DNA of 64,000 nucleotides from Catonia carolina (Eukaryota > Arthropoda > Insecta > Hemiptera > Achilidae). The position numbers and the translations under genes are program-made. Position 1 is the stretch's first letter. Each line of letters opens with the position of its first letter. The notes below the pieces were generated by a model, which was not told the DNA's origin, ran no database searches, and was given only the letters and a program-made list of their open reading frames with translations. The stretch is taken from contig JAQMRL010000003.1 in the NCBI GenBank assembly GCA_035578175.1, forward strand, positions 82,161,969 to 82,225,968, given 5' to 3'. This document shows positions 46,664 to 57,560 of the stretch, in pieces.

Positions 46664-48030
46664 GGTAATCAACCGACCCTTTCATAAATAGTTGTACAAC
46701 AAAGACCCTTTTAAAATCCCTCTATAAATACATATCCTTTTATAATTGACTCTATTGTTTTTTTCACTCTATTATCTACTCCTTACCATTTTATGAATTA
46801 AGTACTAGAAATTTCTTGAACCGTATATGTCTTCGATATTGTCACAATTTGTATTTTTTTTCTCGATAGTGGTTTGGATAATTAACGGTCCTGTATTCAT
46901 GAATTTGGTAGAGTTACGGAAACGTTAAAACGTTCCGATTGTGGCTGGTTGTACAAAGTGGGGAGTTAAACTCAAAAGTCTGTACTTTAATTAATTCAGT
47001 GTAAGTTTTCTATAAAATTTATAAACTATTTAGCCCGTAAATTTAGTCAAGAAATTAGTAACAAAATTAACAATAGATTTAAATATAACTATATTAAAAC
47101 ATTAAAATAGTGATATTTTAGATATAGTTAAGGTGAAAAATGGTTTATTGTAAGAAATTTTGTATTGTAATTTTGTTGGTCTCTTTTATTGGTTTATTAG
47201 TAATTTTGTATTTTGAGTTCTGGTGTATATTGACTGAGGATAATGAATTGCGATGAATGAAATATTTTGAATAGTAATTTTCGGAAATCAAAACTATTAG
47301 AAACATTTGTTAATATTTGAATTCCTCCTAACACGTTCCAGTCAAGCAGAAAAAGTGTTAGAATTGTATCGATTGTTTGAGGAACCACCATTGTTTAACG
47401 CAGGTTTAAAAACAGTTAGTCCCTTTGTAGTAAGTTAGTATTTGGATTGTGAATGGAATTAGTGTAGTCCGACCGTTTCGAAGTATCGTTACGGGACCGG
47501 TTCTGAATTACATTAATAATGTGTATCGGTACGCGGGGTAGCAAGTGGTTGTGGACGGGCAAATCATTGTTTTGATAGTTTTAAGTCATCTTATATTTAA
47601 ATATAATATTAATGGTCGAATTTAGTTTATGCTGTAAGTCTTGAAATTCATTATTTGTAATTTTAGCAGTATAAGTTTAATATTTATTTATATATTTTAT
47701 TAAGTAGAATATAGCTACATTTAAATTACAATTCATTACTATACTAAGCTATGTACAATATTTTAAACTAAATATAGTTATACGCAAAAACTCTTCTTCA
47801 CAAAGAGTTCTGTCCGCGCATAAGAATATACAGAACAAAAAAATTATATCACTTAAATACTTATAACTACTATGAAATTACTAAATTAAATACTAATTTA
47901 AATTACTACAATTAAATAGGTTACAAAGATTGCGTTAAACAGAATTAAAAATAAAACATAAAATAAATGATAAATTCAATTACATTTTACATAAAATATA
48001 AATATTATATTTTTATTTTAATAACAATAG
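46664..48030. other. AT-rich stretch with no supported gene
   Basis: No motif was recognised. The segment just before the GC-rich island (47960-48040) is extremely A/T-rich and ends in TTTTTAG. Confidence 0.4.
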
Positions 48031-48043
48031 AAATTGTTTTTAG

Positions 48044-48305
48044 TCGGCCGCGGTATCGGCCGTCGGCCTACGCCGACCTGATACTGCGGGGCTCTGGGCC
48101 ACCACTGTCACGCTGCAGTGAGGACCCAACTGCCGCTGAGGCAAGGCTAGGCCTGAACCCGGTAGAGGAGCTGTCACTCTTCGGGCTCTGCTTCCAACAC
48201 GCCGGCTCGCCGCTTCCGGCCACCAACTAATTAAACGGCCCTTTTTAGGGCCACCAACTACGCAAGCAAGGTTTCGCCACGAGTCGTCGGCCACAGTTGG
48301 CGACA
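48044..48305 (+). other. GC-rich island, unidentified
   Basis: About 260 bp of strongly GC-rich DNA (CGGCCG, GCCGGC and CCGGCC words) in a background that is mostly A/T. The plus strand is open from before the island to a TAA at 48228-48230 (text such as LILRGSGPPLSRCSEDPTA and GLNPVEELSLFGLC). The minus strand is also open across it, as expected in GC-rich DNA, so neither frame is proof of coding. Six bases after the plus-strand stop is a histone-type stem-loop. No core histone sequence was recognised upstream. It could be an exon (TTTTTAG before the island is a possible acceptor), a retrocopy, or part of a GC-rich element. Confidence 0.5.
48237..48252 (+). terminator. Histone mRNA 3'-type stem-loop
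   Basis: GGCCCTTTTTAGGGCC folds as a 6-bp stem (GGCCCU/AGGGCC) with a UUUU loop. It is preceded by AAAC and followed by ACCA. This fits the consensus of the metazoan replication-dependent histone 3' end (GG-YYY-U, loop UHUH, A-RRR-CC, then ACC), including the flanks. No histone ORF is recognisable, so the function is open. Confidence 0.6.
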
Positions 48306-51300
48306 ATTTACATTAAAAAAGTATTCATCAACAGTATAGTAAACTAGCCATTTATTAACCAATATGCACTCTTCTAGCATTTTAAGGGATATACGTATTT
48401 CCATCCAAATATGAAATACTTGAAAGAAACGATTGTTACACGATGGTTTATTCTCTTTGAATTGTTAATTTATAAAGGTTTTTTTTATAAAATGTACATA
48501 TCTTAAGGTTGAAATAAAAGAAACAGTTAATACGGTTTTTTGCCATTTATTGTAAACCGGCAATCAATTTCTACATCTCGTTGAACGTAACACTCGTAAA
48601 GTGTTAAAGAAAGTTGTAGGCATTTTAACCTCAAAATTTTGTGATGAGAGAATTTCAGTTATGTACAAAAATTAGCAATAACAACAGTAGTAATAAACAA
48701 AAGAGCTATAAAAGTAGAAGGAAAGCTTGTTAAACTTGTTATTATTGTTATTTCTATATGTTAATAACTGTCAGAATTTATAATATATTAAACAAAAGAT
48801 GTTATTCCTTACGTTATCTTAATAAAATGCCTAAGTCTGTAATACTAAAACATCTTCTATTCTCTCTACCCATGTTTAAAACCTTTAAAGAATGCGTGAG
48901 ACTCCATCCCGCTTCCAAAAATTTGAAAGAGCCTCTCTTCAACCGTATCTTTCTTTCATTATCCCTCTCTTTCACTCTGTCTTTACAGAAAGAGGTTTTT
49001 AACACTCTCCCACCCCACCACTTACTATTTAATAGAATTTTTGGGCTGTTTCAGTTGTACAAAGAAACTTCTGAAAAATTTCTCTTCTTACCTTTCTTTA
49101 TGTTTAAGTAATAGCAATGTAGTACGTTTTTCTTTTAACTTACAGATACACACAAAACATTCGATGTGTATACAAACTTTTTTAAAATATAAAAAGTGCT
49201 TCTTTCTGTTTTCAAGTCTGATTCGATAGAAAATTTTGGTTAATCTAAAGGATATATTGATCAGTTTCTCATTTTTAACCAAATAAGATTCTCAAGGCTA
49301 TATTTTTAAACCTAGTTTAATAGGGCAGACTGATATATTTCACACTTTAAAAATGATTGTAGTATTTCCCCCTACACTATTATGCAATATTATTTTAAGT
49401 TAAAAAAACAGAAATTTCTATTATATACAAGGATATACTCAACAATAAAACTCGGTCAACAATTTTGCAAAAATTATAGACTATTTTAAACAATTTTAGA
49501 ATGTTATGTATTTTGTTATATTTATGTAGTAATTAAAGCGTATTACAAGCTTTAAAATAATTTCTAGTTCACAAATATATAAAATAAAACTAATACTTTT
49601 CCCCAAAAGTTTTTAATAATAATATTTTTCATTTATTACTATAGTTTTTAACCACTTTTTCTTTCACAGCACGATGTAAAAAAACTAAGTATTAGCAAGA
49701 TGGCGGTTGAGTATAGTGAACGTTTACCAAAACATCGGTGTATAGAAAAATCAATATAATTGTTCAGAATAGATTTGTTGTAAAATCTACCGATAAGCGG
49801 ATTCTTAGTAAATTAAAATACATATAAAAAAGACAGTAATTGTATATTAAACGGGGAAACAATTATTAAAGACGTTGTAAAACGGCGCCGTTAGCTATTC
49901 TAAACTAGCGGGTACAGTCCTGAAAAACGAATTGAAAAAAAATTAAACTTAATAGTAATTCCAAGGATACAAGAACAGAAAAATTTGAAAAATTACGAGA
50001 AACGAGTCCCAAGAATAACAATGTTTGCGAACAACTGCTAATGAAAATAATGATAACTGTGAATAAATCAAAGCAAGAATTGGGCATACTAGAACCGCTT
50101 TTAATAAAATAAGGAAAGTACAATACAGTAGAGACCTGATGTTTAAGTTAAGAATTTAACTTATTAAATGTTAGTGTTAGAGTTCTCATTATTATTTTTC
50201 GTGGTAGTTTGGACCTTGTAAAAGAACATTACCGACAATTGAAACAGTACAAAATGTAGTCATGCAAGAATTTAAGATTGAGGTGAATGGATCGAGTCAC
50301 AAACGAGTGGTTTATCAAAGTGTTTAAGGTCATGTAGTTGCAAAGGCATCTCATTTATCTCCTTTTCTATTGCTGATATTCTGGAAACATCATCAGTGGC
50401 TTCATTACCTGGTGTACCGCAATCTCAGGGAGTTCAAAATGTGAGAATTTATTCTTTTTTCCCCTAAGTTTATGTAGTATTGCAATGATATCTTACTTGG
50501 GCATCAGTTGTGAACTTGTTCCGAATAGAACTTTAGACCACATTAGCACTCTTTCATTACCATGATGTTGGATGTATCTTAGATCCTACTGTATTGCGTC
50601 CAATTCTGCTGTGTAACACTTGAAAAACTTGAAATTCCCATAGTGTACGAATCATAATTGAGTACCATTGAGAATCCAACCCCAGATAATTCTTCAGCTT
50701 AGAGACGTCGGTTTATTGTAATTTCCGTATTTTTTCTCCGGTTAAAATAATTCATTGAAACAACTAATTTGGATGAAAACGTTTATTGTGATGACCATTA
50801 GAAGCGACGTCTGTTTCGTTGGAAGATTCGTTGTAACGAGTTTTCAATGTAGTCTATAGGCTGCAGATTCGGTGAAGTGTTCTAAATGAACCCTTGTTGT
50901 ACTGCTACAAAGCACGAACAGTTACAAAGCTGGGGGTACGTATGCTAAGGCTCTGAATATGAGAAATGGCTTTCCCAAAGCACTGCATAATACAGATTAT
51001 ACGAAAATAGTAGGCAGTTTATCCAAGCATGAAAATAAGTGACATATCTATGACAAACGTAATTCAGTGCAGTAACAGGTACATTGATATCTAAATTTAG
51101 GAATGAGTAGTTATTTCAAAGAAGCTTGAAGATAATGTCGACGATGGTAACTGAAATGATATGTGATGTGTGCTCTTGGTTAAGTCATGGAGAAAATGTA
51201 TGATCCGCTCATGAATAAAGAGATAAAGGATGTTAGAACAAGATGTGGGTAATGCAGAGAATTGTATCTGCTTCCATGAGTCAGCTCCAAAATTACAACA

Positions 51301-52079
51301 AGGTAGAGATTTCCTATTGTGGCTTCTACAGAACGGTTTACCATTATACTTAAATTTAATTCTATAGTGTTCATTTTATACTCGTATGAAATTGTTGTTT
51401 TATTTAACCCCTATTATTTCGTTGTTAATCTTATTGTTTTACTATTATTGTATACTATTTTAATTTTTATCTGAATAAATACATTTCAATTTAAAACTAA
51501 TGAATACCTAGAATGTATTCACCTAATAACATTAAAATATTTATTAATTACAATATATTTAAATAAAATTAGAAAATTCATTAGTTTGTTATAATAATGT
51601 AATATTAGGCTAGAAATGGTTAAGGTGAGAAAATAATTAGATGAGACCTAGTATTGAATTAAAAGTGTGTGCATTATGCTATGAGCATTGCTACATGTGA
51701 AAGAGGTGCAGTAGGGGTGTTTTGTATTCTGTTGTGATTAACTTTTATACAATTTCTAAAGTTTTCAAATTTTTGTATTCGTGTATACCCTTTTATGATT
51801 TATTTACAAAATTTCTCAGAATATTATTATTTCGTTCTTTCTCGTACAATCTACGCGTACTTTTAAATTATTGTTTCCAGAATTCGGAAGAAAACCTTTG
51901 TATTTCTTTTATTTGTTTACTATTTTTATTAACGTCACAGTATATCATAATTTTTTTTAATTAGATATTTAAAAAGATTAAAAAAACCTCACAAAATCCG
52001 CAAAACAAACACAAACTATTTACAACAAACTATTTACAACAAACAATGCCTTTCAATAAATTCAAAACTTCGACATTAC
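48306..52079. other. Long AT-rich stretch with no supported gene
   Basis: Plus-strand frames at 48758-49111 and 51722-51964 and minus-strand frames elsewhere are low-complexity. The segment 51720-51960 resembles 34990-35220 (see there). A 15-bp direct repeat (CAAACTATTTACAA units) lies at about 52014-52042. Nothing else was recognised. Confidence 0.4.
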
Positions 52080-52706
52080 AACAGTGTGATTCTTCCGAAA
52101 ATCACATACAGCAGTGAAACGATCTTCAGTCTAAGGAGAACCAACGCGGAACACAGAATTTCAAAATTAGAATGTCGAATCACCAGAAAATGCCTGAATA
52201 AGAGAGGTCTCTCTGACGGGATCTAGAAACCCGTCCCAAACGATTCTGAATAGACTAGATTCTGAATTATTTCTGTAGAAATTCAGAATCTAGCAGACCA
52301 GATGAGAAAAAAGAGAATTTCTTTCTTTGGACATCTCTTGAGGAGTGACTCAAGATCCGTACAGGATGGGTAGGACAGATAAAGGAGTGTCCGTCAGAAT
52401 CTCCATACAAATGAGTATTACTATGATGAGTATAACTATTTCCGAAACAGAAAATCTCAGCCTCACTGAATCAAAGAAATTGAACAGCACATGAACTAAA
52501 TCCAAATCTTACTTGAGGACCTGTAAAGAAAATCCGGAAATTACCACAAACTGAACAACACAAGACTTGAACATAAGAGACCGACCAAACGACAGAAAAT
52601 CGTGTATTCCAACGAAGAACGCCAGAAGAGATCAGAAAGATTGAAGGAATACAAGAGAAGAATCAAGGAAATAAGCATCAGGAAAAGTACTCCAACACAA
52701 TAAAAT
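52080..52706 (+). pseudogene. Decayed LINE C-terminal fragment
   Basis: Plus-strand translation in broken frames gives KITYSSETIFSLRR, RISKLECRITRKCLNKRG (the ER.I.R.ILG region), MRKKRISFFGHLLRSDSRSV (the typical RRL.FFGH..R motif, about 52285-52345), and SNEERQKRSERLKEYKRRIK before a stop near 52703. Several stops interrupt it. It belongs to the same broad group as 41413-43026 and 31851-32350, in the opposite orientation. Confidence 0.7.
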
Positions 52707-53830
52707 TGAAATAAGATGTTTCATCTTTAATGAACTTATGTAGTCCTATGTAGCTTTAAGAAAAAAGCTTTGAATTCATTGTTGACTAATGAATGACCTG
52801 GAATTTGAATTGGTGATAAAAAAATGTTTTTACAAATATTCAAATTTAGATTATCCCTACAACTTAGTAAACATCCCGATAGTAGATAATACAATAGCTA
52901 AGGTTTTATAAGTATCTCCAATTCTCTGGATCTAAGGTATACCTCAGCCAAATTTTAGTTATGCTCTCAAATTTCGGCTTGAACCGTCAGGTAAAAGTAG
53001 GTACATATTCAGTAGATAAAATCGAGGAGTATTTTGTTAAATCCAGGAAGATAATATTCCGTATAGGAGGGAAAGATATAAAATAAAACGAAGCATATTA
53101 CTCTTTCCCATTACTTTGCCTGTTTATAGATTTGTGCTCTCTTGCGTGCGAGTGTTATCCGAAAGTCGGACTATCATCATACGAAGGGGTAAGTAAGTGT
53201 TGTACGTTAAAAGATAAGCCTGACAAACGCAAAGTTCTACAAAAGCAAAAGCAGAATAAGGTCCATCTGACGATGGTTGTAGTTTCATCACATCTTCCCA
53301 AAATCCTCTTTTTGCCCTTCACCATACTTTCATTATTTTATATCAGCTCTTTTTCCTTTTAAATCCCAATCCCCTTGTCATACGAACTTTTTTTAGAACT
53401 TCAGTTTCACTTGAACTATTATATGTATTAGTGTAGTTACTTCTATTCTTTAACCTATTTCTGTAATACAAAATATTCACTTTAAATTCTCTTATATTAT
53501 AAAATAAATAAAACATATAATAAATAATTATGAATGTATTGTGTCTCGCCTAATTTTTGCAATTTGTTTAGGTTGTGTTAACAAAAACATAAAAATAATG
53601 TAAAAATCCTTCTATTTAAATACGGTTTATTTTGTATTAGTTTTTAAAACGTCTTACCTATATATCATATCAACTATCAGCATAAGAGTAAGCTACGTTT
53701 TAAAATTTTTCACGTCTCCTAGAAAATCTAATGTCACGTTCTTCGACACAGCTGATGACTACTTCATCAAAAAACAACCTTACGCCACAAATTGAATCAG
53801 AGAGGTTAACAGAATATACGTCAAAGATCA
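52707..53830. other. Stretch with no supported gene
   Basis: A 76-codon plus-strand frame at 53132-53362 starts with a Cys-rich part (CSLACECYPKVGLSS) but has no family signature I know, and ends in a hydrophobic low-complexity tail. Otherwise AT-rich. Confidence 0.4.
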
Positions 53831-54100
53831 AAAATATTTCCACTGGTACATTGTATAGAAAACGGAATAATTTTCCTACAGTTATATTGTACAGAAAACG
53901 CACAATTTTTTCTTGGCTAAATTTTGCGTAAGTGCCATCATCTTCTCACAGGTAAACTGTAAAAAAATTTCAGGAATGTTCTTTCGTACGTATTGTACGG
54001 AGACCCGCCTGAATATTCCCCCAGTATAAAATTTTGAAAACTTTGTAGTTTTCTAACGGCTAAATTTAACTTAAAACACCGTATTATTCCTACATTTATA

Positions 54101-55039
54101 CGAGGTGTGGCTATTAAATAATGAGACTGACGTTGAACAAAATTTTATTTTTATTTTATACATAATCACTTTGTTACCTTCAATATACACTCCTTCTCTA
54201 TCCCTACAACGCTCTATGCAAATTTTTCATTGTTAGAAACAGTGCTGGAAGTTATCTTCTGTCACCTCCTTCAGGACACGTGCCGCTTTCTCTTTTACAG
54301 CTTCCACAGACTCAAATCTTGTCCCTTTTAATGCAGATTTCAACTTAGGAAACAGTTAAAAGGTACATAGTGCAAAATCTGCTGAATAAGGTGAATGTTA
54401 TAACACTGGGATGCTGTACTTGGCTAGGAACCTCTTGACAGATAACGCGGATTGAGCTGGCGCATTGTCTTGGTGGAGAACCCATGATTTGTCCGTCCAC
54501 ATTTCGAAGCGTTTTTCCTTACTCTTTGACGTAGTTTAGAAAGTGCCTCAAGGTAGTAATATTGATTAATTGTTTGACCTTCAGAAACCCAGTGAAGGTA
54601 CACAATCCCATGAATATAAAAAAAAAACAATCCTCATTGCTCTAAATTTCGACTTGCTCATTCGAGCTTTCTTGGCTCTCGATGAAGTTTGGCTCTCCAG
54701 TGCATGGATTGGCGCTTAGTTTCCGGATCATAAGCAAAAACCCACGTTTCATTAGTACATGTCATTATAGTTTCCAAAATATTTGGATCATTTTCAATCG
54801 CGTACAACGTGTCACTACAAATATTTTTGCGAAATTCATTTCAAACATGTTTGAGCGGCACGTGTTCTAAAGGAGCTGACAGAAGATGACTACCAGCACT
54901 GTTTCCAACAATAAAAAATTCGTATGGAGCGTTGTAGGGATAGAGAAGTAGTGCATATTGAAGGTGACAATAAGTGATTTATAAAATTAAAATTAAATTT
55001 TTTACAACCTCAGTCTCGTTATTTAATAGTCACACCTCG
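54101..55039 (-). mobile_element. Fold-back mariner element (939 bp), defective
   Basis: The ends CGAGGTGTGGCTATTAAATA and (inverted) CGAGGTGTGACTATTAAATA match, and both sides have the TA duplication that mariner elements make (54099-54100 and 55040-55041). A normal mariner has inverted repeats of about 30 bp. Here about 185 bp at each end are inverted copies (54101-54286 and 54855-55039), and both copies correspond to the 3' end of the element, including the last transposase codons. The transposase 5' half is missing. A rearrangement that replaced the 5' end with an inverted 3' end would explain this. It could still be moved by a related transposase because both tips are intact in outline. 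Confidence 0.88.
54225..54850 (-). pseudogene. Mariner transposase, central and C-terminal part
   Basis: Minus-strand text: ETIMTCTNETWVFAYDPETK (about 54790-54730), then GIVYLHWVSEGQTINQYYYL, SWVLHQDNAPAQSALSV (second catalytic Asp in HQDNAPA, about 54475), and PYSADFAPCDFLLFPKLKSA (third catalytic Asp, about 54385), in the DD34D layout. The first catalytic Asp, normally in a GDE motif, is Asn here (TNE). Several stops (for example after PRKLE) and frameshifts are present, and the N-terminal DNA-binding domain is absent. The gene is dead. Confidence 0.88.
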
Positions 55040-55495
55040 TATTGTACCGAAAAGGTCTGCAATAGTCTAGGTGGTATATAGCAAAGCACAGTCTAAAACA
55101 TTCCCTCTCGTAGCATACTGTAAATGAATTGCCACGAATGCTGCCAAGTGGATATTGTACAGAGAACGCCGTCATTAAAAGCTTTAATGTTTACGTTCCA
55201 CTTGCTATGATCTCAAATTTTACATGTTATTTAAGAATTTGTAATCAACAAATCTTGGAGTACTAGAAATACACATATAACCGATACAGGAGGTAGCTAA
55301 ACATGATTAAAACAAAAGTAGCGAAATGGAAGCGAAAATAAAAAGCGAACATTAAAATGTGTGAGCAAAAAGAGAAGATATAGTTTCTCTTTACAAGTAG
55401 TACTAATACGTTCGTTACTACAAGAAAACTTAAATTGCATTAAGAAAACATAGAGTAAGAAGAAATAAAAAAATAAAATTAAAGATTGTTTATAA

Positions 55496-55827
55496 AATTG
55501 TTTCTTTTTAATTCCTTATATGTGTACGTTGCAATCTGTTCAATTCAGAACAATATATAACCCCATGACCCAATAAGATGAGGATGATGTGTATGACGCG
55601 CAAATTATGTGTAGTCTTGTTCAGACCCAGGTCGACCATTCCTGAGAAAGTATGGTTAATTGAACCCCAACCATCAAAGTACACCGGCAACCACTGTCTA
55701 GTATTCAAATCCGTATAAATGTAACTACCTTTACTAGGATTTGAACCAAGACCCTTCGTCTCCAAAATCAGCTGTTAAACAGCTGACTCACGGCGACGAC
55801 TTTACCTCTAGACCAACCCGGTGGGTC
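55496..55827 (-). mobile_element. tRNA-derived SINE family B, copy 3
   Basis: Minus strand starts GACCCACCGGGTTGGTCTAG, with the CAGCTGTTTAACAGCTG palindrome, the B box GGTTCAAATCC and the shared body. ATTGTTTATAA stands on both sides (55485-55495 and 55828-55838), an exact 11-bp target duplication. The 3' end runs from TTGCAACGTACACATATAAG into a short A-rich tail. An open frame over it is accidental. Confidence 0.87.
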
Positions 55828-55905
55828 ATTGTTTATAAGTGAATGGGAATGTTTCTATTGTACATTTTATAGAAAACGCAAAACGTTTCCCAGCAGTAAA
55901 TTATA

Positions 55906-56047
55906 TTTTTATATCGGATCTCGGAAAATGTCCTCCTCCTCCGATTGACGTTAGGCGGCAGCACCGTATACATTTGTTACATGTTACGGTTCGGCTGCCC
56001 TGTCTTATATGCTATAATTTTGCTGTGAGTTGGCATGCGCGGCTAGC
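55906..56047 (+). repeat. Left arm of a 142-bp inverted repeat around a tRNA-Lys-like gene
   Basis: Runs from TTTTTATATCGGATCTCGGA to GGCATGCGCGGCTAGC and is the reverse complement of 56581-56722 with no mismatch noticed. Its inner end is the first 11 bases of the tRNA (GCGCGGCTAGC), where the match stops. It continues into an AT palindrome (ATATATAGATT...AATCTATATAT, 56053-56090). Confidence 0.9.
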
Positions 56048-56189
56048 CTTATACATATATAGATTAAAAATCTATATATAGATTTTTAATTTATACGTTT
56101 TTGTGATGTTTGTGCCATATTTTCAAACTCTTACCTACTCCAGATATCCTTAACCTTTTGTTACACCTTTGAATTGTTAGTACAACGCA

Positions 56190-56370
56190 GTTTCTGCAAA
56201 ACTCTTACCGGTCAGTTTACAATTTTATTGTAATTTTGAGAGGATATCATAACGTTTTGTTGAATATATTATATAATTTCTAAAAATAAATTGACTATTG
56301 ATGCGACCGTTTCTGAAAAACTCTTACCGGTCAGTTTACAATTTTATTGTAATTTTGTGAGGATAATTAT
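56190..56370 (+). repeat. Direct repeat, period 119 bp, in the inverted-repeat spacer
   Basis: ACTCTTACCGGTCAGTTTAC followed by AATTTTATTGTAATTTTG occurs at 56201 and again at 56320. GAAAACTCTTACCGGG recurs at about 56899, outside the right arm, next to an imperfect hairpin (TTCGCTTGCGCCGG...CCGGGCGCATTTCAAGCGAA). Confidence 0.75.
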
Positions 56371-56518
56371 GTTCTATCATAACAATACGCGAGATGATAA
56401 GTATGACGTTAAAAAATAATTTATTATTTATAATAATAATAATAATAATAAAAATAATAATTTATTATAGTTTTACATTTTTTGTAAATAAATTGTTTTT
56501 ATGAAGAAAAAATTTAAC

Positions 56519-56591
56519 CGCCCAACGTGGGGCTCGAACCCACGACCCTGAGATTAAGAGTCTAATGCTCTGCCGACTGAGCTAGCCGCGC
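56519..56591 (-). tRNA. tRNA-Lys(CTT)-like gene, possibly a pseudogene
   Basis: The 73-base minus-strand sequence has a standard layout: D arm GCTC...GAGC with A box GGCTAGCTCAGTCGG, anticodon loop CTCTTAA (anticodon CTT, Lys), and T arm CGTGGGTTCGAGCCCCACG with a B box. A T6 run lies a few bases after the 3' end, a good Pol III stop. Two pairs are broken: position 3-70 in the acceptor stem (G.G) and 28-42 in the anticodon stem (T.C). It may thus be weakly active or dead. The anticodon was read by eye from loop position. Confidence 0.8.
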
Positions 56592-56722
56592 ATGCCAACT
56601 CACAGCAAAATTATAGCATATAAGACAGGGCAGCCGAACCGTAACATGTAACAAATGTATACGGTGCTGCCGCCTAACGTCAATCGGAGGAGGAGGACAT
56701 TTTCCGAGATCCGATATAAAAA
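56581..56722 (-). repeat. Right arm of the 142-bp inverted repeat (tRNA 5' flank)
   Basis: Reverse complement of 55906-56047, identical as far as I can see. In the direction of the tRNA it is its 5' flank plus the first 11 tRNA bases, so this arm is probably the original and the left arm the copy. Confidence 0.9.
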
Positions 56723-57249
56723 AACATACTAAATCAGGTCCCGCGGCATTAAAATTATTGAAAATTAAATAAATAAATATAATTATTTAATCATGTAATT
56801 GGAAACATGTTTTGATCAATAATTAAAAGAATAAAGATAAATGTGAAATTCGATCAAAGTTGTTAGCGCTAAATAAGCAGTTCGCTTGCGCCGGCTGCGA
56901 AAACTCTTACCGGGCGCATTTCAAGCGAAATGCTTAATTTAAAACGGTACAATTTCTTCAGCGTTTCATTATACAGAAATATCAATAATTTCCATCAAGT
57001 ATAGTGTAGATAACGTCGAAATTTCTTTTTAAAGAAAGATCTTCAGTTTTAATGGAGTCATTCACAACATATTCAAAGACCCCATATCATTAATGAATCC
57101 ATAATCACTGTACCATAGTGAACTATAAATGCAAAAATAACCAACAAAATTGAAATCATTAAACCAAAAAAAGTGAAAGCTAATAATTAAGTTACAGATT
57201 TCAGTTAATTTAAGTTATCTGAGTTCATTAAGTTTTAATGATAATTTTT
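56723..57249. other. AT-rich stretch with no supported gene
   Basis: Contains the third ACTCTTACCGG copy and the imperfect GC-rich hairpin at about 56881-56930. Nothing else recognised. Confidence 0.4.
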
Positions 57250-57560
57250 TGCTAGGTTAGGGCCAACAATGGATCACACATATAATCACTTAGTGGTTTT
57301 TCTTTATTTTTAGTTTTTTCATTTAATGGTAATTTAACATTCTCTCGGATCTCCATATTTGCAAATCTTCTGGCAGTGTTTGTTGGGTGTATTTCCTCTT
57401 GATGGAGTTTAATCTAGAGTCTTTTTTGATAATTATTTGTTGTTCTCTATTCATGATTTGTTGTTCCGTGATACCAAGTTCTTGGAGATGTTGTTTAATT
57501 TCCTTCAGCCAGTTGTTAGAGTTCTTGAATTTAATGACTTTAATTAAGCAATTGTTAAAA
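57250..57560 (-). pseudogene. Decayed LINE C-terminal fragment
   Basis: Minus-strand translation reads NWLKEIKQHLQELGITEQQI, then MNREQQIIIKKDSRLNSIKR, then a QIWRSERM segment before a stop. The order W..E...DL.ELGI, NR...., RSERM is that of LINE ORF2 ends such as 41413-43026 (RWHKEIHETMLVNDI, NRTEMKQKI, ERKRSHAEKM). It is short and worn. Confidence 0.55.

Larger units (their letters stand above)
53840..55180 (+). repeat. Scattered TTGTACAGAAAACGC motif units
   Basis: The motif and variants occur at about 53850 (TTGTATAGAAAACGG), 53885 (TTGTACAGAAAACGC), 55042 (TTGTACCGAAAAGG), 55155 (TTGTACAGAGAACGCC) and 55870 (TTTTATAGAAAACGC). Two are preceded by TTCCTACAnTTATA. The mariner at 54101-55039 inserted into the TA of one such unit: joining its flanks gives CCTACATTTATA-TTGTACC, the same layout as the unit at 53870. 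These are probably remains of a tandem or low-copy repeat. Confidence 0.5.

Noticed and set aside
48044..48236. A core histone gene upstream of the stem-loop
   Set aside because: None of the H2A, H2B, H3, H4 C-terminal sequences can be read in any frame.
48040..48306. 88-codon minus-strand frame across the GC-rich island as a gene
   Set aside because: Open frames on both strands are expected in GC-rich DNA; no domain recognised.
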